The notes under the pieces: model-generated | Told to the model about the DNA's origin: nothing | The model's input: the letters and a program-made list of their open reading frames with translations, nothing else | Databases searched by the model: none | Part shown: piece after piece, positions 34,051-46,950 of the stretch | How positions within the stretch are numbered: the stretch's first letter is position 1 | How the letters are laid out: every line of letters begins with the position of its first letter | Made by a program: the position numbers and the translations under genes | From: Bilabrum cf. latius | Lineage: Eukaryota; Bigyra: Bicosoecida; Bigyra; Bicosoecida | NCBI GenBank assembly: GCA_965178125.1 | Contig: OZ237747.1 | Span: forward strand, 558,001-622,000 | DNA length: 64,000 nucleotides | Direction of reading: 5' to 3'

Positions 34051-34165
34051 TGGAGCTCATGTGGTTTAGGCCATTGCAGCTGAAGTGTGAAGCCCAGTAG
34101 GTCCCGGGCCTTCGTTCCAGAAATAGTTTCGTGATAGCGTGTGCTTTTGAGTGGATTTTACAATT

Positions 34166-34187
34166 ATCAGATCCCCCCAGACTGCAC
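34166..34187. repeat. 22-bp direct repeat, right copy
   Basis: This is the exact second copy of 33859-33880, located downstream of the hairpin cluster. Confidence 0.85.
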
Positions 34188-34564
34188 TGCACGTGCCATT
34201 TCGTGGCTAGCCAACAACCAATACACATCTAGATAGCAGCTTCAATTGAGTGAGACCCGATGAAGACGCTGTGAACACGGTCAACAGTGACCAAATCCGC
34301 TGGCTTTGCCATTTGAATCAGCCTTATTTTGTAGTACCAGTCATCACCGCAGGGTGACACGTGCACAGGAGATCCGCCACTGTCGCTTTCCTGCCTTATA
34401 TAGGGAAAGATACGCATTTCTAAGCGTACTCTTGCATTTAAAACAACTTAATCCTGGCATTTAGCAGGGGATCGTCTGGGTTTGGGCCAACTTTGTAAGG
34501 TGGCGCGTGCCATCCCCAGAGCTCCTGCACTTGTCCACAACGCACGACTCGGATGGCACTTCGC

Positions 34565-37500
34565 ATGGTTTAGGCGCACGGGGCGCCGCGCGCGTCATGG
34601 CCAGAGCGAGTTTACACAAATCTGTAGCAGGGCCTGTTTGGGCTGGGATTTACCTTTAGCAAGGACGTGGCTGAGGATTCCAGGTGGATGTTCCTGCTGT
34701 TCGCCGCCGTCGCAGAGATGCAGACAATGAGCTTCGTCCTCAACGACTCTGGTATGCTACCATGGCGAGCATCAAGGGTCTTTGCACCTATTGTGTCGAG
34801 CATTAGCTTCCTCGGCGAGCCGTTTGATCCCGAGCGTAACCCTACGGGTTACTTTGTCGTCCTTACTCTAGGAGCTTCTTACGTGGCGGCTTTTCTTGCT
34901 CTCGCCGGCTCGGCTGCGCGCAACTTCGTCTTGGAGCAACCCCAGGCTCCGTATCTTATCAAGGCGCTACGTTTGGTCGCCTCCGCATCCACAGGAGTCC
35001 TCTTCCTGCCTATTTCGGGCTTCCTGCTTCGGGGCGCGTCGTGCCCCAACGAGGACCGCCAGTGGCTGCGCACTGGGATTGATTGCGGTTCGCCGGCGCA
35101 CATGGTGCTCTCTACGATATTTTCCCTCCTCACGCTCGGCTTCAGCGCGCTCTCTCTCTTTGTCGCCGCCGTGTTCGTGGACCGACGGCCTGACTCACCT
35201 GCGTGGGGGGCTATGAGCACCGGCAGGGCGGCCGTGATAAATTTGTTGATGCGACTAGGACTTTCCTTCTCCTTCTCCATCCTGCGGAATTAGGTTGTGG
35301 GTACGACCGGCTTTTCACTACTTTTGCTGTTCCTCGGGCTGGCGAAAGTGTACCAGTACGCCGTGTGGGCCCCCTACACGCACCGGGACATCAACTCCTT
35401 TTTTGCCGCCTCAGGAGCTGCATTTTCCGTCGCGTCGGGCAGCCTGCTGGTCGCGCAGTACGTGGGATCGGAAGCTGCTTCTATGGGTATCCTAGCGGCC
35501 GTCCCGCTTGCGGCCATCGCGACATTCAACGTCGTGAGTCGGAGACTGGATGCCGTGGGCAGGCAACCGCTTCAGAAATGTGCGTCTGTCACAGACATGC
35601 ACCTGTGGGGCAGGCGGCGGCTGCAGAGGCGGGCTGTCTTCAAGCAGGTGCTAGAGCGAGTGAGCACTGATGGGGAGGCATACCAGTCGCAGGTGCACGT
35701 ACCTGGCAGGCGCGGGGGAGGTGACGGGCTAGAGGCCAAGGCCGGTGCGGACTTGGATAGCGGGGAGCAGTACTCGGGTGGCGGTGGGTCAAGTAGCAGC
35801 GTGACGGGGGGAGGAAAAGACTCGGACACCGAAGACGGTGCAAGCATCATGTCTGCCGCCCCGGAAGGGGACGGTGCATCAGTCGGATCATCGCGCCGGC
35901 GGGTGGGGAGGGGGCACCGGGAGGCCGCGGGGGGCATCCCGGGGCGGCTTGGGGGTGCCGACTACCGCGGAGTGCATTTGTCGGGCGCCGAGCATCTTAC
36001 GGCGGAGCAGTTACGTGCAGAAATCGTGCTGCTGGAACAGGAGGCGCGAAGAGCCTACGAGGGGGCAGCGGAGACGTTTTCCACAGACGAACAGGCCTTC
36101 ATCGGGCTGTCAATCTTCGAGAGGTCGACCAGCAGGTACAGGTACCGCGAGTGCGTGGCGCTGTCGCAGGTTCTCAAGTGCTCCCCGCCTCTCGACTCGA
36201 GGTACTACATCGCCCAGCGAGTGAGGGACATGCGTGAGTCGGACGGCGTGGGATTGAGCTCAGTTGATCGAGTGCTCTTCGACTCTGCCCTGCGAGAGAC
36301 CTCTCAACTGAGGGTGGCGGCGTACCAGCTCCTGGTGCGCATGTTCACGCACTTAACCGTCGACTGCCCCGACCTCTCGGACCTGCTCGATACCAGCGTG
36401 GCTCTGCATACCACGGTGGAGCGCGCCGATGAGGCCTATCGCAGGCTCTTTAGCTTCCACAGCGACAATGCAACCCTGCTACGACAGTATGCCTCCTACC
36501 TTTCCGACTTCCGCGCTGATCAGACCAGGGTCACCGAGCTTCTTAACCAGGCTCAGAGGGTGCAAGAGCAGTCCCGCAAGCAGAAGTAGAAGGTGCTGAG
36601 GGCGGTCAAGTTTGGTGCCGTGCAGTAGGACTAGAGCCTGTTCGACGAGTCCGCCGCCATCATCACCATTTCTGCAGCTCCGTTCCGCCTCGGGCAGATC
36701 TTGCACGCCTCCCAGTCGGCCTGCCGCCTCTTCAACTTCGCTCCGCACCAGATCATCGGGCAGAACGTGAGCATCATTGTCCCTCATCCCCTGGACACCG
36801 TACACAACCAGATGCTGCAGGCATTCTCCAAGCGCAACCGCCGCAGTCGGGTTGTGGGACAGACCCGCCTGCTCTTCGGCCGCCGCAAGGGGGGCTCCAT
36901 CCTGCCCATTTACCTGGCTGTCAACGAGGCACCCCCCGACCAGGCCACAGCAGAGCCGCGCATCTCGGCAGAGATCTCTCAGGTCACCACGGAGCAGAAC
37001 TTCGTCCTATTTGGAGGATCGCAGCAGAACTTCTAGATCTATTCTGCAACCCCCGGATCTCTGGCCCTTATTGGCGTGGAGCCAGAGGACCTGGAGTAGG
37101 ACGTGATCAGCATGAGCCAGTACTTCCCCTCGGTAGAGTCCACTTTCCGGGAGCATGTGCAGCTGAGCACAGAGCACATCCGTGCGGTGGCCAACACACC
37201 AGGCGTGGTGGACCTCTTTCAGTGCCTGGGGAGGGCAGAAGTGCTGCGCAAGCACGCACAGGGGCACGGAGGACGAAGCAGGGTGAAGATGATGGGGGAA
37301 GTGGAAGCTGGTGGTCGAAATGCTGGTGCGGGTAGTGAAAGGACCAGGGATACTGAGTAGGCCCGCCACCATCCAAAGCTCCGGAGAGGAAGCAGTTCCT
37401 TAAAGGATCTTCGAGGCGGAGCGGCAGGAGGTGGAGTGCCCGTTGCTAGTGGCAGTTTTAGGTCAGGAGGAGGGGGGCACTTTGTTCAGGGCAGTGGAAA

Positions 37501-40500
37501 AACAGCCCAGATCAAAGAGGCCACTTCTGGTCCCTGCGCGAATGAGGCACTACTCCGTTCCATGCAACACCTGCACAAGCCAGGATTGATCCCTGTGCGG
37601 ACCAGGAGCGGAGAGAACCTGGTGGTAGGGTAGGTGCAGGTAGCTCGGGTGTCCATCTTCGGCACGCTCAACATCCTGGGCTGGCACGCGGTGCGCAAGC
37701 CGCAGGCAGCAGCTCAGATGAAGCGGGTGGTATCTCTCGTGGGCGCGGCAAATAAGATGCACAGCAGCGACGAAGAGAAAGGTACAAAAGCGTCTTCGAA
37801 TGATGTCGGAGATCTGGGCATCACTGTGCCAAGCCGGTTGGAGGCTGTCAGTCCTATCGTTGCTAGAGAAGGGGCAGGTGGGGCCTCAATTGTCTCGAGT
37901 GCGGCTGGAGTTGAAGGAGGCGCGCGCGTTGGCAAGACGCCAGACTCTGGCAGGTCTAACCCACAGGATAGAACCGCCAGGTCTGTCGGTGCAAGCCTGC
38001 CCGGGATGGTTGAGGAGGCGGATGTGGATGGCCATGGGGCAGTGCAAGGGCGGGAAGAGGAGGAGCTGTTGAGGGGCAGTCGCGGAAGTAACCAAGAAGA
38101 TCCTATGCGCGTGATTTCCTCCTTTGGAACAATGAAAGAGGGGATGGTAAGCAAAACCAGCAGAAGTGGCAGTGGAGATGAGGACGATGGAGAGGAAGAG
38201 GAGCGTGGAACCGGCCACAGAGCGCCAGGGTCGCGTGCTGTAGCTCAGGGTGAACGGGTCACACTGGCAAGATCCAGATGGCAGCAGGACGACGAGTTGG
38301 TAGACAATGGTGATATAGTGGCGCAAGAGGGTGACGAGGAGGCCACTGAGGCGGAAGAGAAGGGGGCAAGATGGAGTCGTGGAGCAGGTGCTCAGGGTGG
38401 GCGGGCCCTGCTCAGGGGCGCCCTGAGGCCGCACCACCGCCTTGTTGAATGGAAGCAGGGCAAGGAACCTGACAGCCCATCGCGCAGGTTGAGCGAAGAC
38501 GGGCAGTTGCTGGCTGCATCGGACAGCAAGCCCTCTCGCATGGTGGACATGAGTGAGGAGGCGCCTTTGAAGGGGCGCAGGAGGGACAAGTTGGACTCGA
38601 TGATGACCGACGGAGGTCGGCATCACGATGACGCTGACCCGGGGCAGGCAACGTCCGAGCATGGGGCGGCCTCCACTAGTGGCAGGAGTGCTCTAGGATC
38701 GGCTATGGCCATGGCGGGGGGATCCACCGAGTCCTAGATTGCCATCTCCAACAGGTTCTTGGGCATCCAGGCCATTTTCGTCATCATCATGGGGGTAGTG
38801 GTCACCGTTTGGACTCGCAACTTCGTGACCGTGCTCAACGAGATGACGAACGCGGCCTGGCTGGTGGGTCGCAGGCAGCTGGCACTCCTGTCGGCAGAAA
38901 ACAAGCTCGTATGGATGGCCAACAGGAATGACATCCCTTTCCTCTCCCACTACGAGCCCACAATTGACGGTAGGACCATCCAGCCCGCTGCTTACCTACA
39001 TGATGCAGCTGGGCCAGGCCGCCGCCTGAATAACTACAACCTGACGCTCGTCAACCGTGAAGCCCTCCACGACCCTATCGCGCTGCAGGGTCTCATGCTC
39101 ATAGACGCAGACGAGGTGCAGGACGCCAACGGAAGGCTCTACGTCGCTATTGACCAGGGCGGCATCCCAGACTATTTCGAACTCACGGCCAAGCTGCCCA
39201 TCCTGCTGCCAGAGGAAACGGGAGGGGGCAGTCAGACCAAGACGGTGGCCGAGCAGCTGCACGAGCTGGTGGCTGCCTACCGCCGCGTTGCAAAAGGAGC
39301 CGTCGCAGCAGTCACCAGGCGACTCCGTGACGTGCAGTTTGTGATGCAGAATGCGGAGGAATTGGACCTCATGATGTCATTTGCCACCAGGAGGCACAAG
39401 GTTCGGCTGGAGACGGACATCGAGGAGTACGGAATGCAGGTGCTGCTCTTCGGTGCCGTGACCACGGGGATCATGTTGCTGGTAGGTGGGTCGTCGTTCG
39501 TGGTGCTTTTACGGCAGCTGGGCTTGAAGACGGAGAGGGTTCTGCAGGTGTTCATGATGATCTCGCAGGCCCAGGCCAAGCGACTGACGCAGTACTCGCA
39601 GCGGAGTCTGCAGGGTGTGCTGAACGAGACGCAGCAGATTCTGGAGGATGAGAGCGGGGAAGAGTCGGATGGGCAGGATTTTGATGATGACGCGCTTGAG
39701 GACGGAGGATTAAGGGTCGGGTTTGCGGAGAGTGATGCGATGCTGGGGATGGACGGTGCGTCTGGGATCTATGGAGGAGCAGGAAAGGTATCCGGCAAGA
39801 TGGACAGCGGGGTCAGCCCTTTGTCTGGGGGCAGTGATAAGCCTTATCTGCAACTGCAGTCGGGGCTCAAGACATCTGAAGCCAAGGGTAGCGCAGTAGG
39901 ACGAGCGGCTCCACACAAGGGTGTGGGGGTCGCAGAGCGTGGTGACAGCGTGTACGTGGGCACCAAGAGCATGCGGCAGGCACGCCAAGACATGCAGCAG
40001 CGGGCGCTCGACAAGGCCAAGGCAAATCTCCGGCCCTACTCAAATTCCTCCACGTACGTGTGCAGGTCTATCATTTGCCTGTTGCTGCCTGTATCTACGG
40101 TGCTGCTCTTCGCCGGTGCCTTGTTGTTGATTCAGGTAGAGCTCGGGCGCGACATTGGGACGCTCGTGAAGAGGGTTGTGGCGGCCCAGTCGCTGCAGGG
40201 ACGCACACAGCTGCTATCCACCAGGATGCAGATCATGGCTGAGGACGTCTACAAGCTGCACCACGCTCCTGATACCATCGATACCGACGAGGTCCGCGCC
40301 AATATCGAGCGGCAGGCCATCAAGATTGCCACGGGCACTCGCATCATCGAGCAGTTGACCTCGATGGTGACGTTTGGCGGCGAGGCGAGCGCTGACATGT
40401 TCCTCTTTGCTGACGGAGAGCGCGGTGAACTGCTGTATAACACCACCCTGAGGCATACCATGGTGCGCGGGATCAAGGAAAAAGGTGGGTTGCCAACGGA

Positions 40501-41491
40501 GAGCGGGATCTACCACGTGCTACATCGCGACGGCTGCGCTCCTGTCAACTACCTTTAGGTTGATATCGAGAGCATCGTGAAGCAGACCACCAAGCAGGCC
40601 ATTGTGCCGCCCACCTCCCCTGCACATTACGTGGAGCAGGTGATGAGGGACTGCTATGCGCTGCAGGATGGAATCGTTGCGGAGGGGCTCGTAGCAGCCG
40701 TTACCTCGTGGACGTTTGAGGCTCGGGACTTTGCGTCGAAGGTGTATGGAAACGTGACGGGGGGCGGAAGGGTGCAAGACGTGCTAGAGGAGACAGACCT
40801 CAATACGCCTCGGTTTCTCAGGGAGATACTCCTTGGGGATGAGGATGCGGATACAAAAGATGAGCTTGTCGATACTGAAGGGGGAGGTGGGTGGTCGGGC
40901 CTTCTGCGGAGGGCCTGGCGGGGCCGGGTCGACAAGGCAGAAGCGGAGGCAGCGCGAGCCATCGAAGAAGCGCAGCCGAGCCTCTCGGTCGCAAGAGCCA
41001 GTCGATCTACCCGTGGACTGCAGCAAGCCGAAATCGGATCAGCTGACCTGCCAGTTGGTCGCAACCGTACGCTTGGCTCCCTGGACCTTGCGGAGTACTG
41101 CCTGTACGAGGCGGACAAGCTGCGGGATATGTTCTCGCCCTACATGCAACATGCAACAGATGTGGCCCACGCGCAGTTCTACATGAGCATGATGGCTCGT
41201 CTGCACGATACGGGCAGGAACAGCGAGATCGCGACGTGGGTCTTCGCCGGATTCTTCACGGTCACCACGCTCATTTACATGGCGCAGCTCAAGCTGCTGC
41301 AGCTGCCCCTGCAGTCTGCCCGTCAGATGCTGGTGCTGCTACCGCAGCCGCTACTTTAGACCCACATTGCACTGCAGGCTGCCGTGAAGGAGGCTACGAG
41401 GGAGATGCAGAGCGGGGCGGGGACGGACTTGAAGTCCGGTTCGGGCTCAGAAGGAGGGGCACTAGGGGGTCAAGCGGGCATGGGGGTGTGA
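34565..41491 (+). CDS. Giant multipass membrane sensor, tiny-macrocysts (TmcB/TmcC)-like with PAS domain
   Basis: This is a single frame of 2,308 codons without introns, from ATG 34565 to TGA 41489-41491. It contains 13 in-frame TAGs: 34571, 34625, 35291, 36587, 36626, 36632, 37034, 37097, 37358, 37631, 38735, 40556 and 41357. The N-terminal ~300 residues hold about eight membrane helices (SRWMFLLFAAVAEMQTMSFV, YFVVLTLGASYVAAFLALAG, GTTGFSLLLLFLGLAKVY). A cytosolic helical region follows. A PAS-type domain lies near 36.63-37.10 kb (ACRLFNFAPHQIIGQNVSII, VPHPLD). After a long charged, disordered linker (37.4-38.7 kb), more membrane segments enclose an extracytoplasmic region (LGIQAIFVIIMGVVVTVW ... 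LFGAVTTGIMLLVGGSSFVV ... LPVSTVLLFAGALLLIQVEL), and a last helix precedes the C-terminus. The layout resembles Dictyostelium Tmc-type proteins known by sequence in many protists. A sensory role is inferred; the ligand is unknown. Confidence 0.8.
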
Positions 41492-41700
41492 GGACTGTTC
41501 AGCGCTGCTGTTACACAGTTCCTGTGTGGCTAGCGCTGTTTCAAGGTATGAATGGCATGGATCTACTAGCAAATCCAGCTGCAAGCGCGAGTCAGTCCCT
41601 CCCCGACCGCGAGATTATGTTTGCGGCAGTGAACTAAAATCTGTATGATTGCATATGGGCCTTGCAACCTAGTGTTTCCGATTGCACATAGTAAACTCGA

Positions 41701-44004
41701 TCACGTGCCAGCAGTCTCTGTCTCAGGCTTAGCGGCACCAGCACCAGGCGACTTCGCCGCCACCTTCACGACAGGCATATCCTCGGCGCGCTCTGGTCGC
41801 AAGGAGCGCTGCAGGAAATGCACCGCCTCCAGCTGAAACCCGTCCTTTCCTCCCCTGTCAGAGGAGCTGCCCCCTCCATTCACCACCTCAGGCCCGGCCG
41901 AAAACTTGAACCCCCTCAAGGTGCCATCGAGGGACAGTGCCCAGAGCACGTAACTTGGCTTCGAGTTGCCCTAACTTGATGCCGAAGCCGTCTCCCGCCC
42001 ATGAGATGCATCTGACCTCTAAACTTTGTAGCTGCCGTCTGGGACCAGGGCCAGCGAGCAAACGGTTGATCTGGGCAGGTGCAGCATGCCTGGGGCAATC
42101 ACCAGGTCAGTGCCGCCGTCCAGCCCGCCCGTGTACCACCGCGGCGGCACTCCGGGCACCTTGCTGTCGAACCCGACGATCTCCCGCCCTATTTTAGATT
42201 CCGAGTCGGATTTGCCCAGTCCCCGCAGCACGCCGGATAGAGCGCCAAGCACTCCTCCGCCCGAGCCACCCCCTGCGGATGCACCCTTCTCCTCTCTCCG
42301 GCTCTCTCTCGCCTTGCCTTTGCTACTGCGTCCACTGGTGCCCCTCCCATCAGCACCACCATGGGATGCACCCGTCTCCACTGTTCCGAGCCTGCAGACA
42401 ACAACAGACCTTGCCCCTTCCACGCCTCCTGCCCGCATGGCCATACTGGCTGCCCCTTTGACCACCCGGGACAAGGAGGCAGAGGCCGAGACAGAGCTGG
42501 TGGACCCGGACCCTGCCCCTTCCTCGACCGTGGCATCTGAGCCTCTGGTGGAGCGGCTGGGCGGCCGCAAGCCAGAAGCGGTGGAAGCAACACTGGCCCG
42601 TCCTCCCAGACCCGTACCAATCGCGATGCCCTCCCCGGTTTGTTCCTCCCTCTCCTCCCGGGCAGCACCGGGCCCCGACTCAGAGGCCCTCGCGGACCGG
42701 CCTCCGCTGCTCCTGGCCCCCACCACGAATGGCCCGGTTTCGTGCTCCATGGCAGCCGCATAGGCATCTGCATCGGCCGATGCCCGCCTAGCACGTGCGG
42801 CATTCAGGGCGTCCATCGGGGACGAACGTTCCTTGGGCTTCGCGGCCGTGGCTGCCGCCAAAGGTGGCGTTGGCTGGCTGGGCGTGCCCGCTGCGTGGGC
42901 GCTGTCACCTGTCCTAGCGATCGTGCTAGCTGTCATACCCTGGAAGACCTGGGTGCTCGTGCGAGCCATCTCTTTGGGCAGCGCAAACACGTGGATGGTA
43001 CGGCCGTCGCTCGCTACTGCTAGCAGCTCGGGCCATGACTGCGCTCGGTTGGTCGCAACCACACCGGTAGATCTCCCGGCGCCTGGCACGAGGCCCACAC
43101 CCAGAGAGGCCCCACCTGGCCGTGTATCGCCCGTGCTTGATGAGCTGCCTGCGGAGGCGCTTGTTCCCTGAAGATTGCGTGTTCCCTCCGCATCGCCTGA
43201 CCCCTTTGGCTCTGCATCGTTGCCACGCGCACTGGCACCGGGCTCCTCCCCACGACCAGCGGTTCCTAGCCCAGTGGGCCACTTCACGAAGCTGATTGCA
43301 GTGATACGGGCGGCAGAAGAGCCTCTCCTGTAGGATGCCACCCTTCGGCCCGTGCGCAGGTCGAACACCCTGACGAGTGTGCCGCTCACCGAGGCGGTAG
43401 CGAGGTAGAGGCCGCTGGAAGACACCGCCATCGCGACAAGGGGAGAGTCGTGCGCGGAAATTATGGTTCGTATCTTCATTGTCATCGCATCGTACACCGC
43501 GAGCTCGCCTGACCTCGAGCTCGACGGCACAACTACCCAGGTGTGGGAACCTGCGCACGCCACCGCACCCAATCCGAGCGGGTTGTCCGGTGTGCTCAGC
43601 GCCAGACGAAGCTCCGCGGTTGCAGGGTTCAGCACATGCACCATGCTTCGCTACACGGCAAGCAGAGTGGTGGGGGAAGCGTACAAGGCCAGCACTGGCC
43701 TAGGAAACAGAATCTTAACGATAGCCTCGACACTGCGATCGTCCTGCATGCATAGCAACTGAACTGAGCAGCCCGTTGGTGACCCATCCTGGCTTGCATA
43801 CGCAATGGCCAGGAGAGCTGAGCTGCCAACAAAAGTGCAGCAAGTTGGCCAAACCAAGTCATGCGAGTGCAGCGCATGACTTGCATCGCCGCTGCCAACC
43901 GTTGCAGCGGCAACTGGCGACCTGCCTGGAAGCAAAGACACAATCCTAGTGCCGTCTGACGTCCCAAGCGTCACGAAATTTCCAGATTCACTAAACTGTG
44001 CCAT
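41701..44004 (-). CDS. ATG18: PROPPIN beta-propeller, ATG18/WIPI-like autophagy protein
   Basis: One frame of 767 codons runs from ATG 44004 (MAQFSESGNFVTLGTSDGTR) to TGA 41703-41701. TAGs at 43651, 42019 and about 41,971 are read as Gln. PROPPIN features include FSESGNFVTLGTSDGTRI (blade 1), AVSSSGLYLATASVSGTLVR and, right after VFDLRTGRRVAS, YRRG. That is the (L/F)RRG-type phosphoinositide-binding motif, here Y-R-R-G. The family binds PI3P/PI(3,5)P2 on autophagic and endosomal membranes. Blades 5-7 are interrupted by ~330 residues of Ser/Ala/Gly-rich low complexity (42.1-43.2 kb) before PRSTVCSLALVPDGSYKV closes the propeller. A relic of its 3' end lies at 33.5 kb. Confidence 0.83.
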
Positions 44005-44286
44005 GGTCCGACGCAAAGAACTTCTAGTTGTCGCAATAGATAGCTTCGGTGTAGAGGCCGAGCAATACACCGTGCGATTCTTCGCTCCAGAAGCTTTTCA
44101 AGACAACAGCCCCCCTCCCTCAGATGTATAGTCGCTATTTATGAATACGGGAAAGACAATGCGCCACAACTCAATCGTGTTTTGTGCAGGGCCTAGAACA
44201 AAAAGTCGGAGAAAAATAAAGATGAAGACTAAAATGACAACACATCCATCTCCCCGGGGATTTAAGCGCACTTCTAGTGCGAGGCA

Positions 44287-46773
44287 ATGGATTTGGACGC
44301 CTCGCTCTTGAATAGCAAGAAAGGCAGCTAGTCAATACCAACTCCGTATGCCTTTGCAGTGCTGCCGCCGTCGTGGACTGTTGCCTTTCATGTCGTTTGC
44401 TTTTCGACGGAGGCTGTTGGTCTCGTGTGGTCTGGCCTCGACATCATTTAGAGAGCCAAGAAAGGCGAGGACAACCCTTTCCCATTTGGATCTATGTATG
44501 TGTTTTTAACGGTGTGGAATCTGACAATCAACGCTATTTTCTTCCTGTTCAGCTCTGCTGTGTCGATCGGCATCTGCCTGGAGCTGCGCGATGCGGCAGA
44601 GTCGCGCGACTGGGCCGACAAGTCAGCAATCGATGGAAATTCCGGTACTGATCAGGCGCAGGCTCGTTCGTTGTCGGATGGTACTCAATCGATCGGTTTT
44701 CGGCAGCCTAGCGGATTCGACATGCTCGGGGGCTTGACGAGCGACTACGAGGACCAAACGGGCGTCCTTGGCTCCGAGATTGGCGGTTATGCAAGCAACG
44801 ATACGTTTGGAGGCTCCGCTACGGGAACTGGATTGAGCAGCGACGACGTCTTTGGCTATGGCGCAGGCGCGACTGCTGTCGCTCCCAGCCCGTACCGGAG
44901 GTCTTCCAGCGCCGCCGCTGGCAGTCGCAACCTCGGCGGGTCACGGCCCTCGACCACGGTGACTGCGAGCTCGTACAATGGCTGGGCTCCCAATGACGGC
45001 CTGGGCAGGTCCGGTCGGTTCCTCTCGGGTCTCACGAGGGGGGCGATCGTGGTGCGGGACAGGCTGTTCGGGCTGGCCGTGACCGTGGGCGTGATGGTGG
45101 GCATCGGATACTGGGGGGTGCTGTTCCCCAACCCGGCCTACACGGACAAGTTCATCCACCATCCGAACGAGGCGGGCAAGTCCTCCATCATGCACGGAGC
45201 CATGGCCCTCTTCATCGTAGCCGAGCTCCTCCTGGTCAGACACCGCTGGGCTGCGCAGTGGTGGCAGGGCATGGCAGGCACCATGGCATTCGCAGCCGCG
45301 TACGTAGGATGGAACGTGCTCACGTTTGAGGAAAACGGAGTGTGGCCATATCCCAGCGTGCAAAAGCTGCTCTGGCACAGTCCAGGCGTGGCAGCAGCAG
45401 GGTACGCCGGCATCGTTGTGCTCGTCGGGACATTCCATCTTCAGCTGCGGTGGCTGAGCCTGTGGCACTGGTCCGCGCTGGACGCGGGCACTTGCGCTGC
45501 AGTGCAGTGCTGCTGCCACGGTAGGAGACACGTGCCGCCCGCTTGCCACCGGGAGCCGTGCTGCTGCTGCTGTCCAGGGAACAAGGTGGGCGTGACCTGC
45601 TTCCCGAACGAAGACCCTTTCTCTGACGGCGTGCCGCCCAGTCGGGTGACGGCTGGCAGGGAGAGCGACAGGCGACGCAGCAGCGGCGGCCGCGGCGGGG
45701 GTGGGTCGAGTGGAGGCGACATATTCGGGTATGCGGGCGCTGGGGCGAGCGGGGTGGGGGTGACTTCGAGAATGGAACATGCCGGGAACGGTTTCGGAGA
45801 AAACGATTCGTTGGGCCAGTCTGCTTCCGCTTTTGGTGGCTTCACAGAGGCGGGGTCAGGCAAGGATGCCATGGGTTTTGGAGAGGGCAATGGGGGCACT
45901 GGTCGCGGTGGTTTCGCGCACTACAATGGTCGCGCCGCGGAGCAGGAGAGCAGGGCCAGGGCCAGGGAACAGAAGGGAATCCGCGTTGGTGAGGTGGGTG
46001 CGGAGGCTGATCACAATTTCGGGTTTGGCGGGGGCGCACACCAGCACCAAGAAGACGCAAGCGGGGTGCGAGCGGGAGACGTGCTGGCGCAGGACGCGTT
46101 CGGCGTAGGGGGGACACTGGGGGCACTGGGGAGCAGCAGCGCTGCCAGTGGTGAGGGCGGGATGGGGGGGTTATTCGACCAGGACGTGCCCGGTGGTGGT
46201 GCTGCTGCTCGTGCCTTTCTCAAGACGCAGCAGGCTAGCGATAGACCCCCGGTTGCTGGAGGCAAGGCTGCCGGGGCAATGAGGACAGGTGCGGGTGCGG
46301 GTGCGGATGAGGGTGTGGGTGTGGGTGTGCGAGGGCTGCCGGAGGAGTCGCTGGGCACTGCCGGGGGGAGGGTGACGGACGTCGCAGCTGGCGGGCGGCG
46401 GTTCGTGCGGCGCGCGGTGGAGGACGATGATGACGATAGCAGTAGCAGCAGTGACGATGGTGACGAGCAGGAGTAGCCCGCCACTTCGTTGAGGAACAGG
46501 ACCACCCGCTCGACCGTGCCTCGCTCGGAATCGCCGTTGCCTGCCAGTTAGGCAGTGGCATAGGCTTCTGAGCACCGAGTGGATAGCGGTACCGCCAACG
46601 CCAGCAACGACGATCCGTTTGGAGGAGGGGCGGCAGATGACCCCTTCGGTGGCGGTGGGGGCGTGTCAAGTGATGCGTTCGGGGGCGGTGATTCGTTCGG
46701 CGCAGCTGGTGCGGTAGAGGGTGACGCGTATGACGCTGCAGCAGGCGGTGGGATCGGGGGAGGTTTGTTCTGA
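44287..46773 (+). CDS. AIG1/FAR-17a (ADTRP)-like membrane hydrolase with long Cys- and DPF-rich tail
   Basis: The frame has 828 codons, from ATG 44287 (MDLDASLLNSKKGSQSIPTP) to TGA, with TAGs near 44329, 44449, 46474, 46549 and 46558 read as Gln. The membrane part follows the AIG1 layout: PFGSMYVFLTVWNLTINAIF (Thr in 'LT.WN'), VMVGIGYWGVLFPN, SSIMHGAMALFIVAELLL (conserved His), and AYVGWNVLTFEENGVWPYP. In AIG1/ADTRP the Thr and His form the active pair of a hydrolase of fatty-acid esters of hydroxy fatty acids. The cytosolic loop after helix 1 is extended by ~150 residues. After the last helix a dense Cys cluster (45.49-45.60 kb; three CCC-type runs) suggests S-acylation. A tail of ~380 residues repeats short DPFGGG, DAFGGG, DSLG and DTFGG units and an acidic stretch. 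Confidence 0.75.
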
Positions 46774-46950
46774 TGCGGACTGATTATTGAAGCCAGTGTG
46801 ACTTGCTTCCTTGGCCTTGTAGATTACACTACAGCCAGCTCCAGATCCAACGTGCAACAGCGGAGCCGGCATGGCGATTGCGCGGCGCCAAGGTCGGTAG
46901 CCGGCTCTAGATCTATGATCATTGATCAACACCCCGCCACCCGACACAAA

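Larger units (their letters stand above)
33436..34564. other. Long intergenic region with hairpins, direct repeats and an ATG18-like relic
   Basis: This is the longest gene-free stretch (about 1.1 kb), between the divergent alpha2delta-like and Tmc-like genes. It should contain both promoters. It also holds a sequence similar to the 3' end of the ATG18 gene near 33.53-33.61 kb, a 22-bp direct repeat, and a cluster of hairpins between the repeats, all listed separately. No complete open frame with family resemblance was found. Confidence 0.6.

Noticed and set aside
46290-46340. GGTGT/GGGTGC runs as an internal telomere-like repeat
   Set aside because: The run is short and irregular and lies in frame within the AIG1-like tail, coding for alternating Gly-Ala and Gly-Val.
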